Below are positions 11,871 to 27,369 of a stretch of DNA of 64,000 bases, piece by piece. The stretch covers positions 15,208,721-15,272,720 of the forward strand of contig NC_092027.1 in the NCBI RefSeq assembly GCF_042242105.1. The letters run 5' to 3'. The position numbers and the translations under genes were made by a program. Under the pieces are notes generated by a model. The model saw only the letters and a program-made list of their open reading frames with translations. It was not told where the DNA came from and did no database searches. Positions within the stretch are counted from its first letter, which is position 1; each line of letters starts with the position of its first letter. Origin of the DNA: Pempheris klunzingeri. Its lineage: Eukaryota; Chordata; Actinopteri; Acropomatiformes; Pempheridae.

Positions 11871-12950
11871 GCTCTGAGGCGCCGTTAAGGGGGGGCCTGG
11901 GGGGGCCGCGGCCACCCCTGAAAAATGCTTGGCCCCCCCAGTGGCCCCCCCAGTTCTGATCAGTCAAGTTCAAGTTCACTGCAGCAGCTGCTGCCCAAAC
12001 TCAGTGACGGACAGTGGAAGTCATTTCAATGGCAGCTGTTGAGACAACCAGACTACCAACAGGTAAGTCAGTCAAACAGTACTTACTTTTAGAACAAATA
12101 GTATGTGTTTGGTAAACTGTGTCTGTGCTGACCCTCCTGCTGGCTGCTCTCCGTTACTGAGCATCTCATTAGCTTGTGTTAAGGGCCGCTAGCGTCGGAT
12201 CACTAGTACCGTGAGGCTACGGCAATTTGCAGACAATGAAGAGAAAGTCTACGGGCATCTCTTCCATATGTGATGATGCAGGCCAAGATAAGACCGCAGA
12301 GCAAACCCATGAACAGACAGGGACAGAGACAGAGCAGGGCAGTGCAGAGGAGCAGGTTCAGGCAGCGACAGGTCCAGAGAACAGGGAAGAAGTAAGGCAG
12401 CAGGTCAGACAGGACACAGCTGGTCATCCTACTGCTGGACCAACAGGTGAGCTGAGAACAGGGTCCCTCATGAGGAAATGAATGGCAAGAGAGTAACTTC
12501 ACCTGGATAAACGTGTAGTAACAAGGTGTCAACACTGAGTTATGAATCCTGGTGCAACAACAGAAAGCTTCTCATTCATGTTTACTGGTAGATGAGTTTG
12601 AACAGTCAGAACAGAACTGACTGTGGGTCCATAATACAACTGTAATCTGGGATTACTATGGACAGCTACTCATGTTATTACTGTTGTTTTTGCTGCTGCT
12701 ATTTTAAATTCAGAGTAACTTATTGTCCTCATGTTTCATCACAGATATTTCCCAGTCAACATCAGAGCAGCAGCATCTCAAGTTTTTCCCTCGTACTCTT
12801 CAAGGGGACAGAAGACGAGGCTTCAAGAAAGACTGGTACAGTGTGCACGCATGGCTAGAATCCTCTCAGAGCTGTGGTCAAATGTCTACTGTCAAAGATA
12901 ATGCTTTCGTGGACATAGTCTGTTACATGTTTACAGCAGAATAAAGCTGT
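11871..12950 (+). mobile_element. Decayed hAT-like DNA transposon fragment
   Basis: Contains the truncated transposase gene at 12236-12944. Upstream of it, 11888-11962 is an extreme G-run then C-run segment (GGGGGGCCTGGGGGGGCC and CTTGGCCCCCCCAGTGG) of the kind seen near the ends of such elements. The left boundary, near GAGGCGCC at 11876, is a guess. No matching right terminal repeat was found, so the element is probably 3'-truncated. Confidence 0.45.
12236..12944 (+). pseudogene. Truncated hAT/ZMYM-like transposase N-terminus, two exons
   Basis: An ATG at 12236 opens MKRKSTGISSICDDAG and then a Gln/Glu-rich stretch ending at a donor CAACAG|GTGAGC (12446/12447). An acceptor CATCACAG|ATATTT (12744/12745) rejoins in the same frame at phase 1. 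Exon 2 encodes KFFPRTLQGDRRRGFKKDWY followed by SVHAWLESSQS and stops at 12944. The pattern K-F-P-R-T...W-Y...H-x-W-L-E is the start of the TTF-type zinc-finger region of hAT-related transposases often annotated as ZMYM1-like in fish. The Cys pair that normally follows is missing and the frame ends soon after, so the catalytic part is gone. An AATAAA at 12941-12946 overlaps the stop. Joined length would be 136 residues. Most likely a decayed transposon gene; family assignment is by pattern recognition only. Confidence 0.55.
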
Positions 12951-15900
12951 ATTGAAAACAATCAAAGGCCTCTGTGTGGTGCTTTTAAACTTGAGTAGAC
13001 TTGGTCCCTGTAACTGTTTAGTTCATTACATGAATGTACTCCCTAATAGTAAAGCTGTATAATACAACTACCCTATTAGAACAATGACTTTCGTAATGGA
13101 TTTCTGCTCAAAATGTTCATATGAGGATATAAATTGTGACATAGTTTCACTATACATCACGATACATGGAAAGTCATCTCAAATGGCATTGTTAATGGCA
13201 AAGTCAAATTCCTCTTATTTATTAAAAAAAAACTCTACATATCTTCAGTGGATCAAGACAACCACTGAACCAGAAATACTGAATACTGAAATGTAAACAC
13301 AACTTCAACCACAATCACACTAAGCCCACGACATGACCACACAGCTAAGTCCCAAAATACGGCTGCTTCTCTCGTATTTTACAGAAACTACCATTCTGGT
13401 TGATATATTTTATCCACGGTGAACACTTGTTCAGGCAGACCTCTCCTGAAGCAGCACATTAGTTAAAAATTAACTTAAACCCATCCCGGTTCTATGTGAA
13501 GGAATGATGGACTTAACATCCATACGGTGTGGGAGCTCCAGGTGAACTTGAGGAAGTTACCACCATATGTGGCCCCCACTCCTACCTCCCCCTCCCCATT
13601 GTGAAAACAGTAAGAGGAAGCCAACACTGAATACCACTGTCATCATAAACAAATCTGCCAGTGGAAAAAAAAATCACTCAAAAGAGATCGATGTGGGGAA
13701 AAAAAAAAAGACTGCCATTGAAAAACGCATAAATAAAATTATTTTTAATGCCAGCATTTTAATTTTGCACAAAGCTTTTGTCAATGCCGAATTTTATTTT
13801 CAATGCCAACATTTAAGGTCACTGCCCTTACTCCATACAGATCCAGTAGTGACAGTTCAAATAAGCTGTGAGTGGCATCAACATTTTATACACCCCTCTT
13901 TCCTCAGATTAACACTGGTAAATATAAAATAAGCTTTCTTCTGCCAGGAATGAATCACACTTTCACACGGGTATTGAAAAAAAACTACATTCACAAACAA
14001 ATGGGTACAGTAAATGCAGCGCTGTCACCACTGTTATGGTTATGCTACATAATATGCTTGCTGGCATGGTTAACCAATCGGCCAGAGAAGGAAGAAGAGG
14101 AGCGACAGATTTGCACATGTAACTGAGCCAGTGTGTCCAAAAGACAAGTTACTGAAGGTTTCCTCTAAAAGTAAGCCGAGGGGTGATGCCTCATTTATTT
14201 ATTTATTTATTTGGATACTGTTCATAGTGCATGGCAAATGAGAGACCTGAATGTAGTGAAACTAGAAGAAAGACGAATGGTGAACGTCCTCACCACCATG
14301 ACAGTTTATTGGTCATTCTAATAAGGAGTATTTGCACTTTTGATAAGAGTGTGAAAGATTAAATTGAGTGAACAAAAACAGAAGTTTACAGCACATCATG
14401 TAGTTTGGTGGCCACTTCTTAAGACACAGTCACAGCTCCACGTTTCTTAATCTGACCATTTTCTTTGCGCATGTTTGTTTTCAATGCTTTTCAAATGCAC
14501 CTTGCAAATGTAAGGAGCTGCATAAGACAGACAGATGGTTGTCTTTGAAGAGAACAATCACGGGAATCCACAAAAAACTAGGAAGATCTCTTAGTTTTCC
14601 CAACATCACGGCTTACGTAGGATAATCTTTTTTGATGGCTACTGCTGCTCTGTCAGCGTCCCAACTCAAACAGCATGATAAGAAGTTTTTATCTAGTGTG
14701 TTTACACAGCCATAAACATACAGTATCTAACAGCTTCTACTTGGAATCAATTTGTCTTGCTAAGCTTACTGTTATGAGTGCTGGAGATTCAAATCTTGAC
14801 TGCCCCTTGCCTACAGGCGACAGGCATCATATCAGTACATAGTTTCACTCTGTCTCTTAGACTCCCACAGAGTGATGTGCTTCAGGGCGTGTACAAATGA
14901 GAGGCTTAGAGTTACCCCAAGCCTTACATCTGTCACTGAAACATCTCCGTCATTCTTTACAATAACAAGCTGCTGTGTTAACTCTGTTTTAACATTCATG
15001 CTGACTTTACAGCTGCATTTCTGGCATTAAAACACTGAAATAGTCAAGTACTTAGCATCAATAAACATCAATAAATTGATTTTGGTTCTGATGGGTGCTG
15101 CTCATTTAATAGCTCAAAATTGTTGTAATATGTTAATTTCAATTAGTGCTACTAACATCAGAAATGCTCCAACGTGTCAGTCAAAAGACTGGAAGGAGAA
15201 ATCTAACCAAGTGCAACAACTGTGTTCAATTTTGCTGGAAATTGTTCACATTTCTTGAATTTTGTGACCTGGTCTGCTATTGCTTGTCAGCAACCATCAA
15301 AGAGGTTGAGAGCTCCATTTTGTGTCAGTTAACGCACAAATTGCTCCCTAATCCCTCCCAGATTGTGTTTCCAGTGGTCTTCTGTCACAACGCACGTGAG
15401 CGCCATTGCTCTTCCTCTGGGAAGGACTGACAGGTGGTTCTCAGGTAGAACGGTGTCAGGTGAGCTCAAACGCCCCAGCAACTGTTGCACGTCGCCCTGA
15501 GCAGAGTCCAAGCATCTCCTTGACATGGAGACGTTTAATCTGAGGTGCTGAAACTTCTCTTCTGCCCTGGAGTTGTGTGTGTTTGTGTGTGAAAGTAGTG
15601 ACTGTGGTTCTGCGTTTCTCTCTGTGATATGTTATCTCCTTGAGGCTATTTTAGCACGTGCTACTTTACCTGTCTAGTTATTCATGAGACCAAAGGCTCA
15701 GGTCCTTGATATCAAAGACTTGGCTCAGGCTGCTCTCACTTATTGATAAGCACTCAGGACAGGCTGTTGGGTGTGTTGCTGGCTTTGCAGTTTAGGATGT
15801 GGGATTATGTTTCAGCTTTGTGCGTAAAGCCTACATCTTTGGCTCAGTTAGAAAATTACAGCATGACAAAAGGCGCAACTGTGTCCAAAAACCCACAGTG

Positions 15901-16871
15901 TAGTTCAGAATACAGACTACTGAGGGACTTGTTAGCTTGGTGCAGAGGTGAGGGGGTGATTAAGAAGCAAAGGAGAAGAAACACACCCTCTAGTATTTTA
16001 AGATGTATCTCACTTACCTGTTGTGTCTTCTGATAGCATAGCCTGCACTCACACACAGGAGAGACCTCTCTGCACTGCTGCAAGCAGTCAGTCACCAAAG
16101 CTAAGCTAATGCTAATGGCTTTCTATTTGTTGGACTACACTGTCTTGCTTTCTGTTTCTACACTTGTTGAACATAGAGGATGTGAGCTGAGCAACAAAAC
16201 TAATGCAGCAAGTATTGTCACTAATTACTTTCGCTGTTGAGTAATCATTAAAGCAATTCAATGAAGTTTTCAATGAGAAATATGTTGGCCATTGACTAGA
16301 ACTGCTGTAGATACAGTGGGAAACAGTAGATTCATTGATATGGGTGTTTTAAACAATATGTCAGCCATTATTATGTCTTCTTTTTATAATTTAGTTATTT
16401 ATAATAAACTTCAGCTGTCAAAGAGCAGACGGTATGTATTAAGTGTTTTGAGTCTAAAATTAGATTTATTTGATCTCTTCTATGTTTAAGACGCCAAAAC
16501 CTCTGTAGATATATTGCCCTCACATTGTTATGGTGATGACATCTGGTCCTCAGCTTATCGAGGAACCAGAATCTTGTATTTGTAACTAATTGTGGAGTGT
16601 AGAAAATATATTTGCAAATTGTGTTTTAAGGGTATGATCTGTTGGGGTAAAATATTTTAAAGTTGATTTCGCCCAGATATACAGCTGGAAAATTGACTTG
16701 GAATCTGTTTTGTAGCAGTGTTTTAACAATTTTGTGATGACAATAGTTCAAAAACACACCACATTCTCAAATGTAGGTAAAATATATGTCAAACGTAATA
16801 GTATTTCTCTTTTGAACAATTAGAACGAGTTACAACCGTTTTGTTTTACAATCCAAATTTCACTCACTCAG
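12951..16871. other. Non-genic flank
   Basis: AT-rich single-copy-looking sequence. Around 13740-13830 a motif like CAATGCCAACATTTA recurs in variants (ATGCCAGCATTTTAATTTT, CAATGCCGAATTTTATTTT), suggesting an old short repeat. A (TTTA)4 run lies near 14192. Nothing else recognised. Confidence 0.4.
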
Positions 16872-17171
16872 AAGTTGCAACAGAATTACCTATAGAGATA
16901 TATATACATTTGAAAGCAAATGAGAGCGCCTTCGCAAAAAGATGTAAGCTCAGATGCCTAACGAACTAAAAATCTTTCTAATTAGTCTCGTTACTGCTAA
17001 ATGTTAATAACAAAAAAAGGTAAAGGGTCCAGATTTTCACTTTTTTTTTTGCAGTAGTCACACATATTTTGTATATTCAGTGTCCCTAATCCAGGTCTGT
17101 TTAATTTGTGTGCTGCCATTCCAACACAGCTTCTTAGCCAGGATGTTCCTAAGTGGTTATTCCTGTCAGAG

Positions 17172-17176
<5 letters not shown>

Positions 17177-17264
<88 letters not shown>
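17177..17264. repeat. (TG)44 microsatellite
   Basis: 88 bp of pure TG, left of the DR5 element at 17535. Confidence 0.97.
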
Positions 17265-17266
<2 letters not shown>

Positions 17267-17411
17267 CGTGAGACAGAGAGAGACGTGGGATGAACAGCCT
17301 GTCTGTCAGGTGTTGGTACTCACATTAGTCACGTAAAAAACAAAAGATTCTCAGAAGAGACAATGACCAACACAAAGAGCATCCAGACTCCACTCAGTGT
17401 CACCCGATCTC

Positions 17412-17412
<1 letters not shown>

Positions 17413-17484
<72 letters not shown>
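17413..17484. repeat. (TG)36 microsatellite
   Basis: 72 bp of pure TG, ending 50 bp before the DR5 element at 17535. Confidence 0.97.
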
Positions 17485-17485
<1 letters not shown>

Positions 17486-17534
17486 TGGGGGGCTTTCTTT
17501 AGGGGGTGAGGGCGCCTCATTGGCTGCCACGCTG

Positions 17535-17551
17535 GGGTCAAGCTGAGGTCA
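17535..17551 (+). promoter_or_regulatory. Perfect DR5 retinoic-acid response element, hoxa1a 3' flank
   Basis: GGGTCA AGCTG AGGTCA: both half-sites fit RGKTCA with 5-bp spacing. It lies 6.0 kb 3' of the hoxa1a stop. In mammals the Hoxa1 3' enhancer also carries a DR5 element a few kilobases downstream, so this is the best positional candidate here. It lies between two long TG repeats and inside the 16872-18532 inverted repeat. Confidence 0.55.
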
Positions 17552-18729
17552 GGACATGTGTGATGGATGGACCTCTGTCTCTAGACCATGGCCCTTCTCC
17601 CAGTCCTCTCTCCTCCTCTGGGCCTCAGACCTGCTAAGGCGTCGTGGTTGTGCTCTCCGCTGCTCGCATGCCTTTGTGTCACCCCATTGGACTGCTTCGA
17701 CAGACAAAAGGAGCCTAAAGAAAACTGCAGACAACTCTTTTGAGGTGAGTTCTGCTGTGGATGTACAGTGAGCCTCTAACCCACCACCTAACCTCTGCCT
17801 TTCCTCACTCTAAACACCACGACACACTTAACCGTTTAAGTCACTGTTTCGTCATCACATGCGCACACACGACAAACAGCCGCTGATGTCATCTCTCCTC
17901 TGCTTTCCACTCCTTCTCTTCCTCCATCATACTGTCAATCCCTCTATCGGCTGAGTCCCTTTATCGGCACATGGAGACGCACATTTGTCGATGGAGGAAT
18001 TCATTTTGGCTGCCAATCACAACAGGGGAGTGGTCAATGAGCGCAGACGTGCCAATACCTCGACTACCCTGATGAGTGACTTCTGTCTATCTGCCTCTCT
18101 GCCTCTCTGGGCTTCCAGCACTTTCTGTCCCCCTCTTTGTAGCAGAAACTCTCTGTCTCACTCTCTCCACTCTGTTTGGACTTTTATCGCATGTTCAAAC
18201 TGTGTGTGTGAGACCACAAACAAACCACAACTAAACTCTGATCAGTGCAGGTGTCACTACAGAGGCCTCCAGGACACAGTGACTATATTTGTGTTCATAT
18301 CCTTGCACCTACCATTTGCATAATGTCTAGGACACAGAGGAGTTCTCTATTACAACGGGGAAATGAGGCTTAACCATAAAAGCTTTGGTCAATAAGGTTT
18401 TATGGCAATGCCAAATGGATATTTTTCATAGGTGGTACAATGAGCCAAGCATCTGAGCTTACATCTTTTTGCAAAGGCGCTCTCATTTGCTTTCAAATCT
18501 ATATATCTCTATAGGTAATTCTGTTGCAACTTACAGTCCTTCCTACTGTCTTTTTCGTGCACCAACACACACACATACACACACATACACACAAGCCTCC
18601 AAGAAAAATGGGGGAAATGAAATCAACAAGGTGAAACTTCACAGGTAGAGGCATCAGTTTGACACTCCAGGGTGAAATCTTTGTAAATGTATTTCCTCTC
18701 TTTTTCTCCGTCACCTGCTCTACTCCGTT

Positions 18730-18753
18730 TGTGTGTGTGTGTGTGTGTGTGTG
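18730..18753. repeat. (TG)12 microsatellite
   Basis: Short pure TG run. Confidence 0.9.
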
Positions 18754-18889
18754 GCTGTGCACTTGTGTACAAACTCATCCCAGACCTTCACATCCTCAAG
18801 CATCCTGTATTTGCATTTGTTTTATAAAAACCCCAATACAAATATCTTGTAAATGTTACACTTCTGTGTGTAGTTGCTCTTACACATTA

Positions 18890-23554
<4,665 letters not shown>

Positions 23555-25032
23555 TTAGTTGGAGGAGTAAGGATCAGCCCCTGTGGAAGACACCGTGGAG
23601 GATGTGGGAGACGGAGTAGAGGGAGCTGAGATTGACTTCTCTGACTCTGCATCGTCCATTTTCTCTTGAATCCTCTCTCCCGGGCCTGAGGAGGATGGAG
23701 CTTTGGCCGGCAGCAGCCCTTCTTTCTCCCTCTTCTTCTGCTTCATCCTCCGGTTCTGAAACCAGATTTTCACCTGAGTCTCATTCAGCTGCAGCGCGGC
23801 CGCGATCTCTACGCGCCGCGCACGGGTCAGGTACTTGTTGAAGTGGAACTCCTTTTCCAGCTCCGTCAGCTGCTTGGTGGTGAAGTTGGTCCGGACCGTG
23901 TTCGGCTGACCCCCATAACCGTACTCCCCAGACCTGCCTGCACACAGAGAAACACATGAATGTAAAGTTGAAGAAAATAGTTACACTTCGTGTTCTCTGC
24001 TGACAACACACATAGAGATATGTGTGTGATGAGTGTCTGTGCCTGGGAGCAACTTTTACGCAGAGAGAAGCAACTTTTACGCAGCAGTCAATTTAAGTCA
24101 GCTTCTTCAATGTACGCTGTACTATGTGTCACTGCTGCATACATTATAATAGGCTATTCCATTATGCAATGTGATATGCCCAGACTTCTGTCTCGTCAGT
24201 ATAGCAAATAAAGAAGATGACACAATCAAGCAGAAAAAGTCAGATCTCTGCGTACATTTTAAACTTGTCGACTCGGCTCTAAATGTGTTTGTATCTCCTA
24301 CAGAGAACATCAGCCAGCGCTGTCTGATACCACCTCAGTTTAAAGAGTTTGGATCACTTATCAGTCCGTGTTGTTCACAGGCCTAACACTTTGTGCCATT
24401 GCCAAAGGCACCACTTGGCACCCACCTGTTTTCGGTGGGTTCCTCTTGACTTTCATCCAGTCGAAGGTCTGTGCAGAAGATGCGCCCTCGGACAGAGGTG
24501 AACAGCAAGCCTCCAGATGAGCTGCGTGCAGTGGTGACAGCGGGTTTGAGCACCCAGGAAATGGGGATGCTTGCTCGTGCCCGCCGCCATAGGCAGCGTG
24601 GGCATACTGCAGTTGACTCAGGGGGGCGGCACTGTAACCTTGACGATGCTGAGAGACCATGGAGGAGGAAATGTTACCCGAGTACATGAGTGGGCCGCAC
24701 TGGGGGAAGCCCGCTGTGGACTCTACTTCCTGGTTGAGCGCGTAATGGTTATAAGTGGTACAGAAACTTTGGGGTCCATAGCTGGAGCTGCAGGCCGGGT
24801 GGGCCCCATAGGCGAGACCCAGCGAGCTCGCAGTTGACTGGTACGAGCCCGGCTGGTGAGGGATGCCGTCAGGGGAAGCCCTGCTCGCCATGAAGCGGTC
24901 ATCCGCCCCGCAGTTGTTGACAGTAACCGCGCAGGACTGGAAAGTTGTAATCCCGTGGTCCGAGTGGAAAGCCCTGACAGAGCACGAGCCAGCTTCACCG
25001 CTCATCACCGAGTAGTCTAAGAAGCTGCTCAT
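23555..25032 (-). CDS. hoxa1a: Homeobox protein Hox-A1a (two exons)
   Basis: Group-1 Hox transcription factor; in vertebrates it acts early in the hindbrain and neural crest, in the nucleus, with PBX and MEIS/PREP. Coding exons are 24426-25032 and 23555-23937 (join, minus strand), 329 residues against about 335 in mammals. The donor reads AACAG|GTGGG and the acceptor GTGTGCAG|GC, phase 1, intron 488 bp. The N-terminus (MSSFLDYS) and the following ITTFQSCAV block match HoxA1 rather than HoxB1, C1 or D1. The group-1 hexapeptide [14 protein letters not shown] is at about 189-202. The homeodomain is at about 214-273, with [20 protein letters not shown] and [13 protein letters not shown] in helix 3. 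The long histidine run of mammalian HOXA1 is absent. The mammalian N-terminal extension ahead of MNSF is also absent, because no in-frame ATG lies upstream. A tiny upstream ORF overlaps the start (see findings). The intron holds a 21-bp tandem duplication. Paralogue assignment is very secure; the a suffix rests on cluster context. Confidence 0.97.
24049..24084. repeat. 21-bp tandem duplication in the hoxa1a intron
   Basis: GCAACTTTTACGCAG occurs at 24049-24063 and 24070-24084, separated by AGAGAA. Confidence 0.7.
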
Positions 25033-25040
25033 TGTATCAT
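25029..25040 (-). other. Three-codon upstream ORF overlapping the hoxa1a start
   Basis: ATG ATA CAA TGA at 25040-25029; its stop shares ATGA with the hoxa1a ATG (25032-25030). It suits termination-coupled restart at the main ATG. Confidence 0.45.
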
Positions 25041-25201
25041 TGTTCTACCGGGGCCGAGGGACCGCCCGCTCTACAGACACCCTCTGATCTCTTCCTCTCT
25101 CCCCTCTTACCCTGAGTGACCGTGCCAACCTTTACCTATACTCTGTCCTTATCAGGGGAGGGATGGGGGCTCACTGGCCGATATCAATGAACGGGTGCTG
25201 T

Positions 25202-25284
25202 CACGTGGGCCCGGGTCAGCCAGTGAGGCACTTGTCCTTATCCCCTTAGCCGGTGACAGATTGGTGTTTGAGTGCCTATTTAAA
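25202..25284 (-). promoter_or_regulatory. Candidate hoxa1a core promoter
   Basis: On the minus strand TTTAAATA (25284-25277) lies about 245 bp upstream of the ATG, and a CACGTG E-box (25202-25207) lies about 170 bp upstream. The surrounding 25040-25460 is CpG-rich. Start-site position is inferred from the TATA-like motif. Confidence 0.35.
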
Positions 25285-25545
25285 TTCCAGGCGCTCGTCG
25301 ATCAAGGTGACGCGCGTCGCCACTAATGTATTGGCCGAGCAAACAATGAGCTGGGAGGCAGACGGCGGTGGACAGCTCCGGGGTCGCGTGAAGAGCGGGC
25401 AGAACGGCAAACACGGCGTCTTCTAACCCCAGCTGTGCGCTCTCAAACCCGGGGAAAGATTAACGTTTCACCCTCTGCACCCTCTCCACGAGGACGACCT
25501 AGCACCCTGACCCCAGGTATGGTATTTTTGGAAGAGAGAAGAGAA

Positions 25546-25650
<105 letters not shown>

Positions 25651-25772
25651 CGGTGTGTGTTGGTGCTTATGCGCGGCTGTGCTTGTGTCCTCCGTGCGTG
25701 TCAGTATACAGCATAACAGCCGTGATGTCATGTGTATTATAGTGTCATTCTCTCGTGGATGGATGGAAAGCT

Positions 25773-25776
<4 letters not shown>

Positions 25777-25826
<50 letters not shown>
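25777..25826. repeat. (GT)25 microsatellite
   Basis: 50 bp of pure GT. Confidence 0.95.
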
Positions 25827-25827
<1 letters not shown>

Positions 25828-26544
25828 ACTGCCACAGGCTATATGTGTCCCATTCCAATGCGAAGTGTTTCACGCTTTAACACTGTGAAGGATTTGCTCA
25901 GCAAATATTGTCACAGTGTGACAGTGAGGGAGAGGCAGGAGGGTCTCACTCCTGACAGGCAAAAAGTACTTCAATTCAGCCAAAGAGAGCTTTTTTATAA
26001 CTTTGTTCCCCATCAAGGTCGCGTTAGAAATGTTTGGCTGCTCTTCAGTACTTGCTCAGAGGTCACAGGTGATGCAACGACAAGACAACATATTAAACAT
26101 TAAGCTGATGTGGTATTAATTTTTTCTCTCCCAGGGTCATAGGGTCTGGTATCTACTCTGATTTCACTCCCACATGTATTCATTATGCACGTATAGTGAT
26201 CAAATGATCTGATAATGCGAGGCCTGTCGTGGAGCTAATGCGCCCATATAGCCCGAGGTGCGAGTGTGGGCTGATTATCCTGTTAAGTTCATCAAATAAA
26301 GCTGTTGGAGAAATTAATGGCCACGGAAAGACGGAGCAGGGGGAGAGTGCGCGTGGGAGAGCTGCGGTATAGCGATAGCAGAGCGCAGGGCCAAGCTCTC
26401 ACTGAGGAAGGGGAAGGAAGAGGAAGGGAGGAGGGAGAGTAAGAGGGAGGAAGTCAGGGTCACGTGGAGGGAAAAGCGCCCCCACTGGCAGTATGTGGTC
26501 ATACAGCTGATACATCTTATAGTGTGATGATAAGTGTATGATGA

Positions 26545-26580
26545 CAGTAGATAGATAGACTTTATTATACATTGCAGACA
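26545..26580. repeat. GATA-type repeat with ACTTTATT, possible retroelement tail
   Basis: AGTAGATAGATAGACTTTAT resembles the 3' tail of fish Rex1/RTE-like LINEs, which end in GATA repeats and an ACTTTATT motif. Only the tail is present, so it may be simple sequence. Confidence 0.25.
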
Positions 26581-26679
26581 TTGCATCCCCCCAAAAGTAT
26601 AAAGAATTTAGCCTAATTATTGGTAATATGGTAATATAGCATGTAAGCGCACTATAACAGTGACAGGGCTTTCTGGTTA

Positions 26680-26821
26680 TTCCTTTTACTTTTGACACTT
26701 TCATTTGGTTGTACTTTTACTGAAGTACAATCTTGAACATGACTTTTCCTTGGATCGTATCTACAGTGTGGTGCTGCTATGTTTACTTAAGTAAAGGATC
26801 TGAATACTTCTTCCACCATTG
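26680..26821. mobile_element. Degraded MITE-like terminus inside the hoxa1a-hoxa2a spacer
   Basis: The segment ends in TTTACTTAAGTAAAGGATC followed by TGAATACTTCTTCCACCA. Reverse-complemented, this starts TGGTGGAAGAAGTATTCAGA, a terminal sequence I recognise from an abundant fish non-autonomous DNA transposon family (hAT-type). The interior (repeated TACTTTTACT motifs) also fits. The other terminus was not found. The identification is from memory of fish repeats. Confidence 0.5.
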
Positions 26822-27000
26822 CTTTTAGGTTTAGATGTAAATAAGATTAGAAACAAGTGGGCTGCTAGAAATGGACTATTTTCAATAGTATTAGTAGTAT
26901 TTTCAATTCAGTTTCAATTCCATGTTTTTCAAACTTCCGGAATATTACAAAAAAGTGAAGAGCTGCCCACCAGTGAAAAAAGCGCAGTGGGGTCAATACA

Positions 27001-27057
27001 CCCCCCCCCCCTTTCCACACACACACACACACACACTCACATACACACACCCCACCC
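27001..27057. repeat. C-run and (CA)n
   Basis: A run of 12 C followed by about ten CA units and further CA/CCCA sequence. Confidence 0.85.
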
Positions 27058-27321
27058 CTCCCCCCTCTGTCTTCCCAGCTGCCTCTGCAACAGTAGTGAG
27101 TGGGCGCAGAGGATCCTGCCTTGCCTGCCTGTGGAAACTTCGCCAGGCCTCGAAGCTTTCTTGGCTCTTTGTGTGAACACATGTGCGCAGAAAAGGCGCG
27201 CTGTCTCGGAATGATTTGGTTACCCTGGTCCCTGAGGTTGGACACTGGAGTGCAGGAGTGTTGAGGATCTGCCCCCACTCCCCTCCTTTTTACCCCCAAA
27301 TCCCCCAACACCCCCCTCCTT

Positions 27322-27323
<2 letters not shown>

Positions 27324-27364
<41 letters not shown>
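27324..27364. repeat. (AC)n microsatellite
   Basis: 41 bp of AC in the hoxa1a-hoxa2a spacer. Confidence 0.95.

Positions 27365-27369
<5 letters not shown>

Larger units (their letters stand above)
16872..18532. repeat. 85-bp inverted repeat with arms 1.5 kb apart
   Basis: The left arm 16872-16957 and the right arm 18449-18532 are reverse complements with only a few differences: a 2-bp length change plus one substitution in the TATA-rich part, and one C/T change. Shared blocks include AGTTGCAACAGAATTACCTA, GAAAGCAAATGAGAGCGCC and GCAAAAAGATGTAAGCTCAG. Similarity stops sharply at both ends. No target-site duplication was found. The interior holds two TG repeats and the DR5 element at 17535. 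Confidence 0.85.

Noticed and set aside
11955..11982. DR0 half-site pair AGTTCAAGTTCA in the transposon remnant
   Set aside because: DR0 is not a standard RAR arrangement and it lies in repeat-derived sequence.
23781..24011. Alternative minus-strand frame over hoxa1a exon 2
   Set aside because: It is out of frame with the homeodomain; splice sites at 24425/23938 explain the true exon.
26865..27365. 166-codon minus-strand frame
   Set aside because: Starts in a CA repeat and is dominated by VCVCV-type repeat translation.
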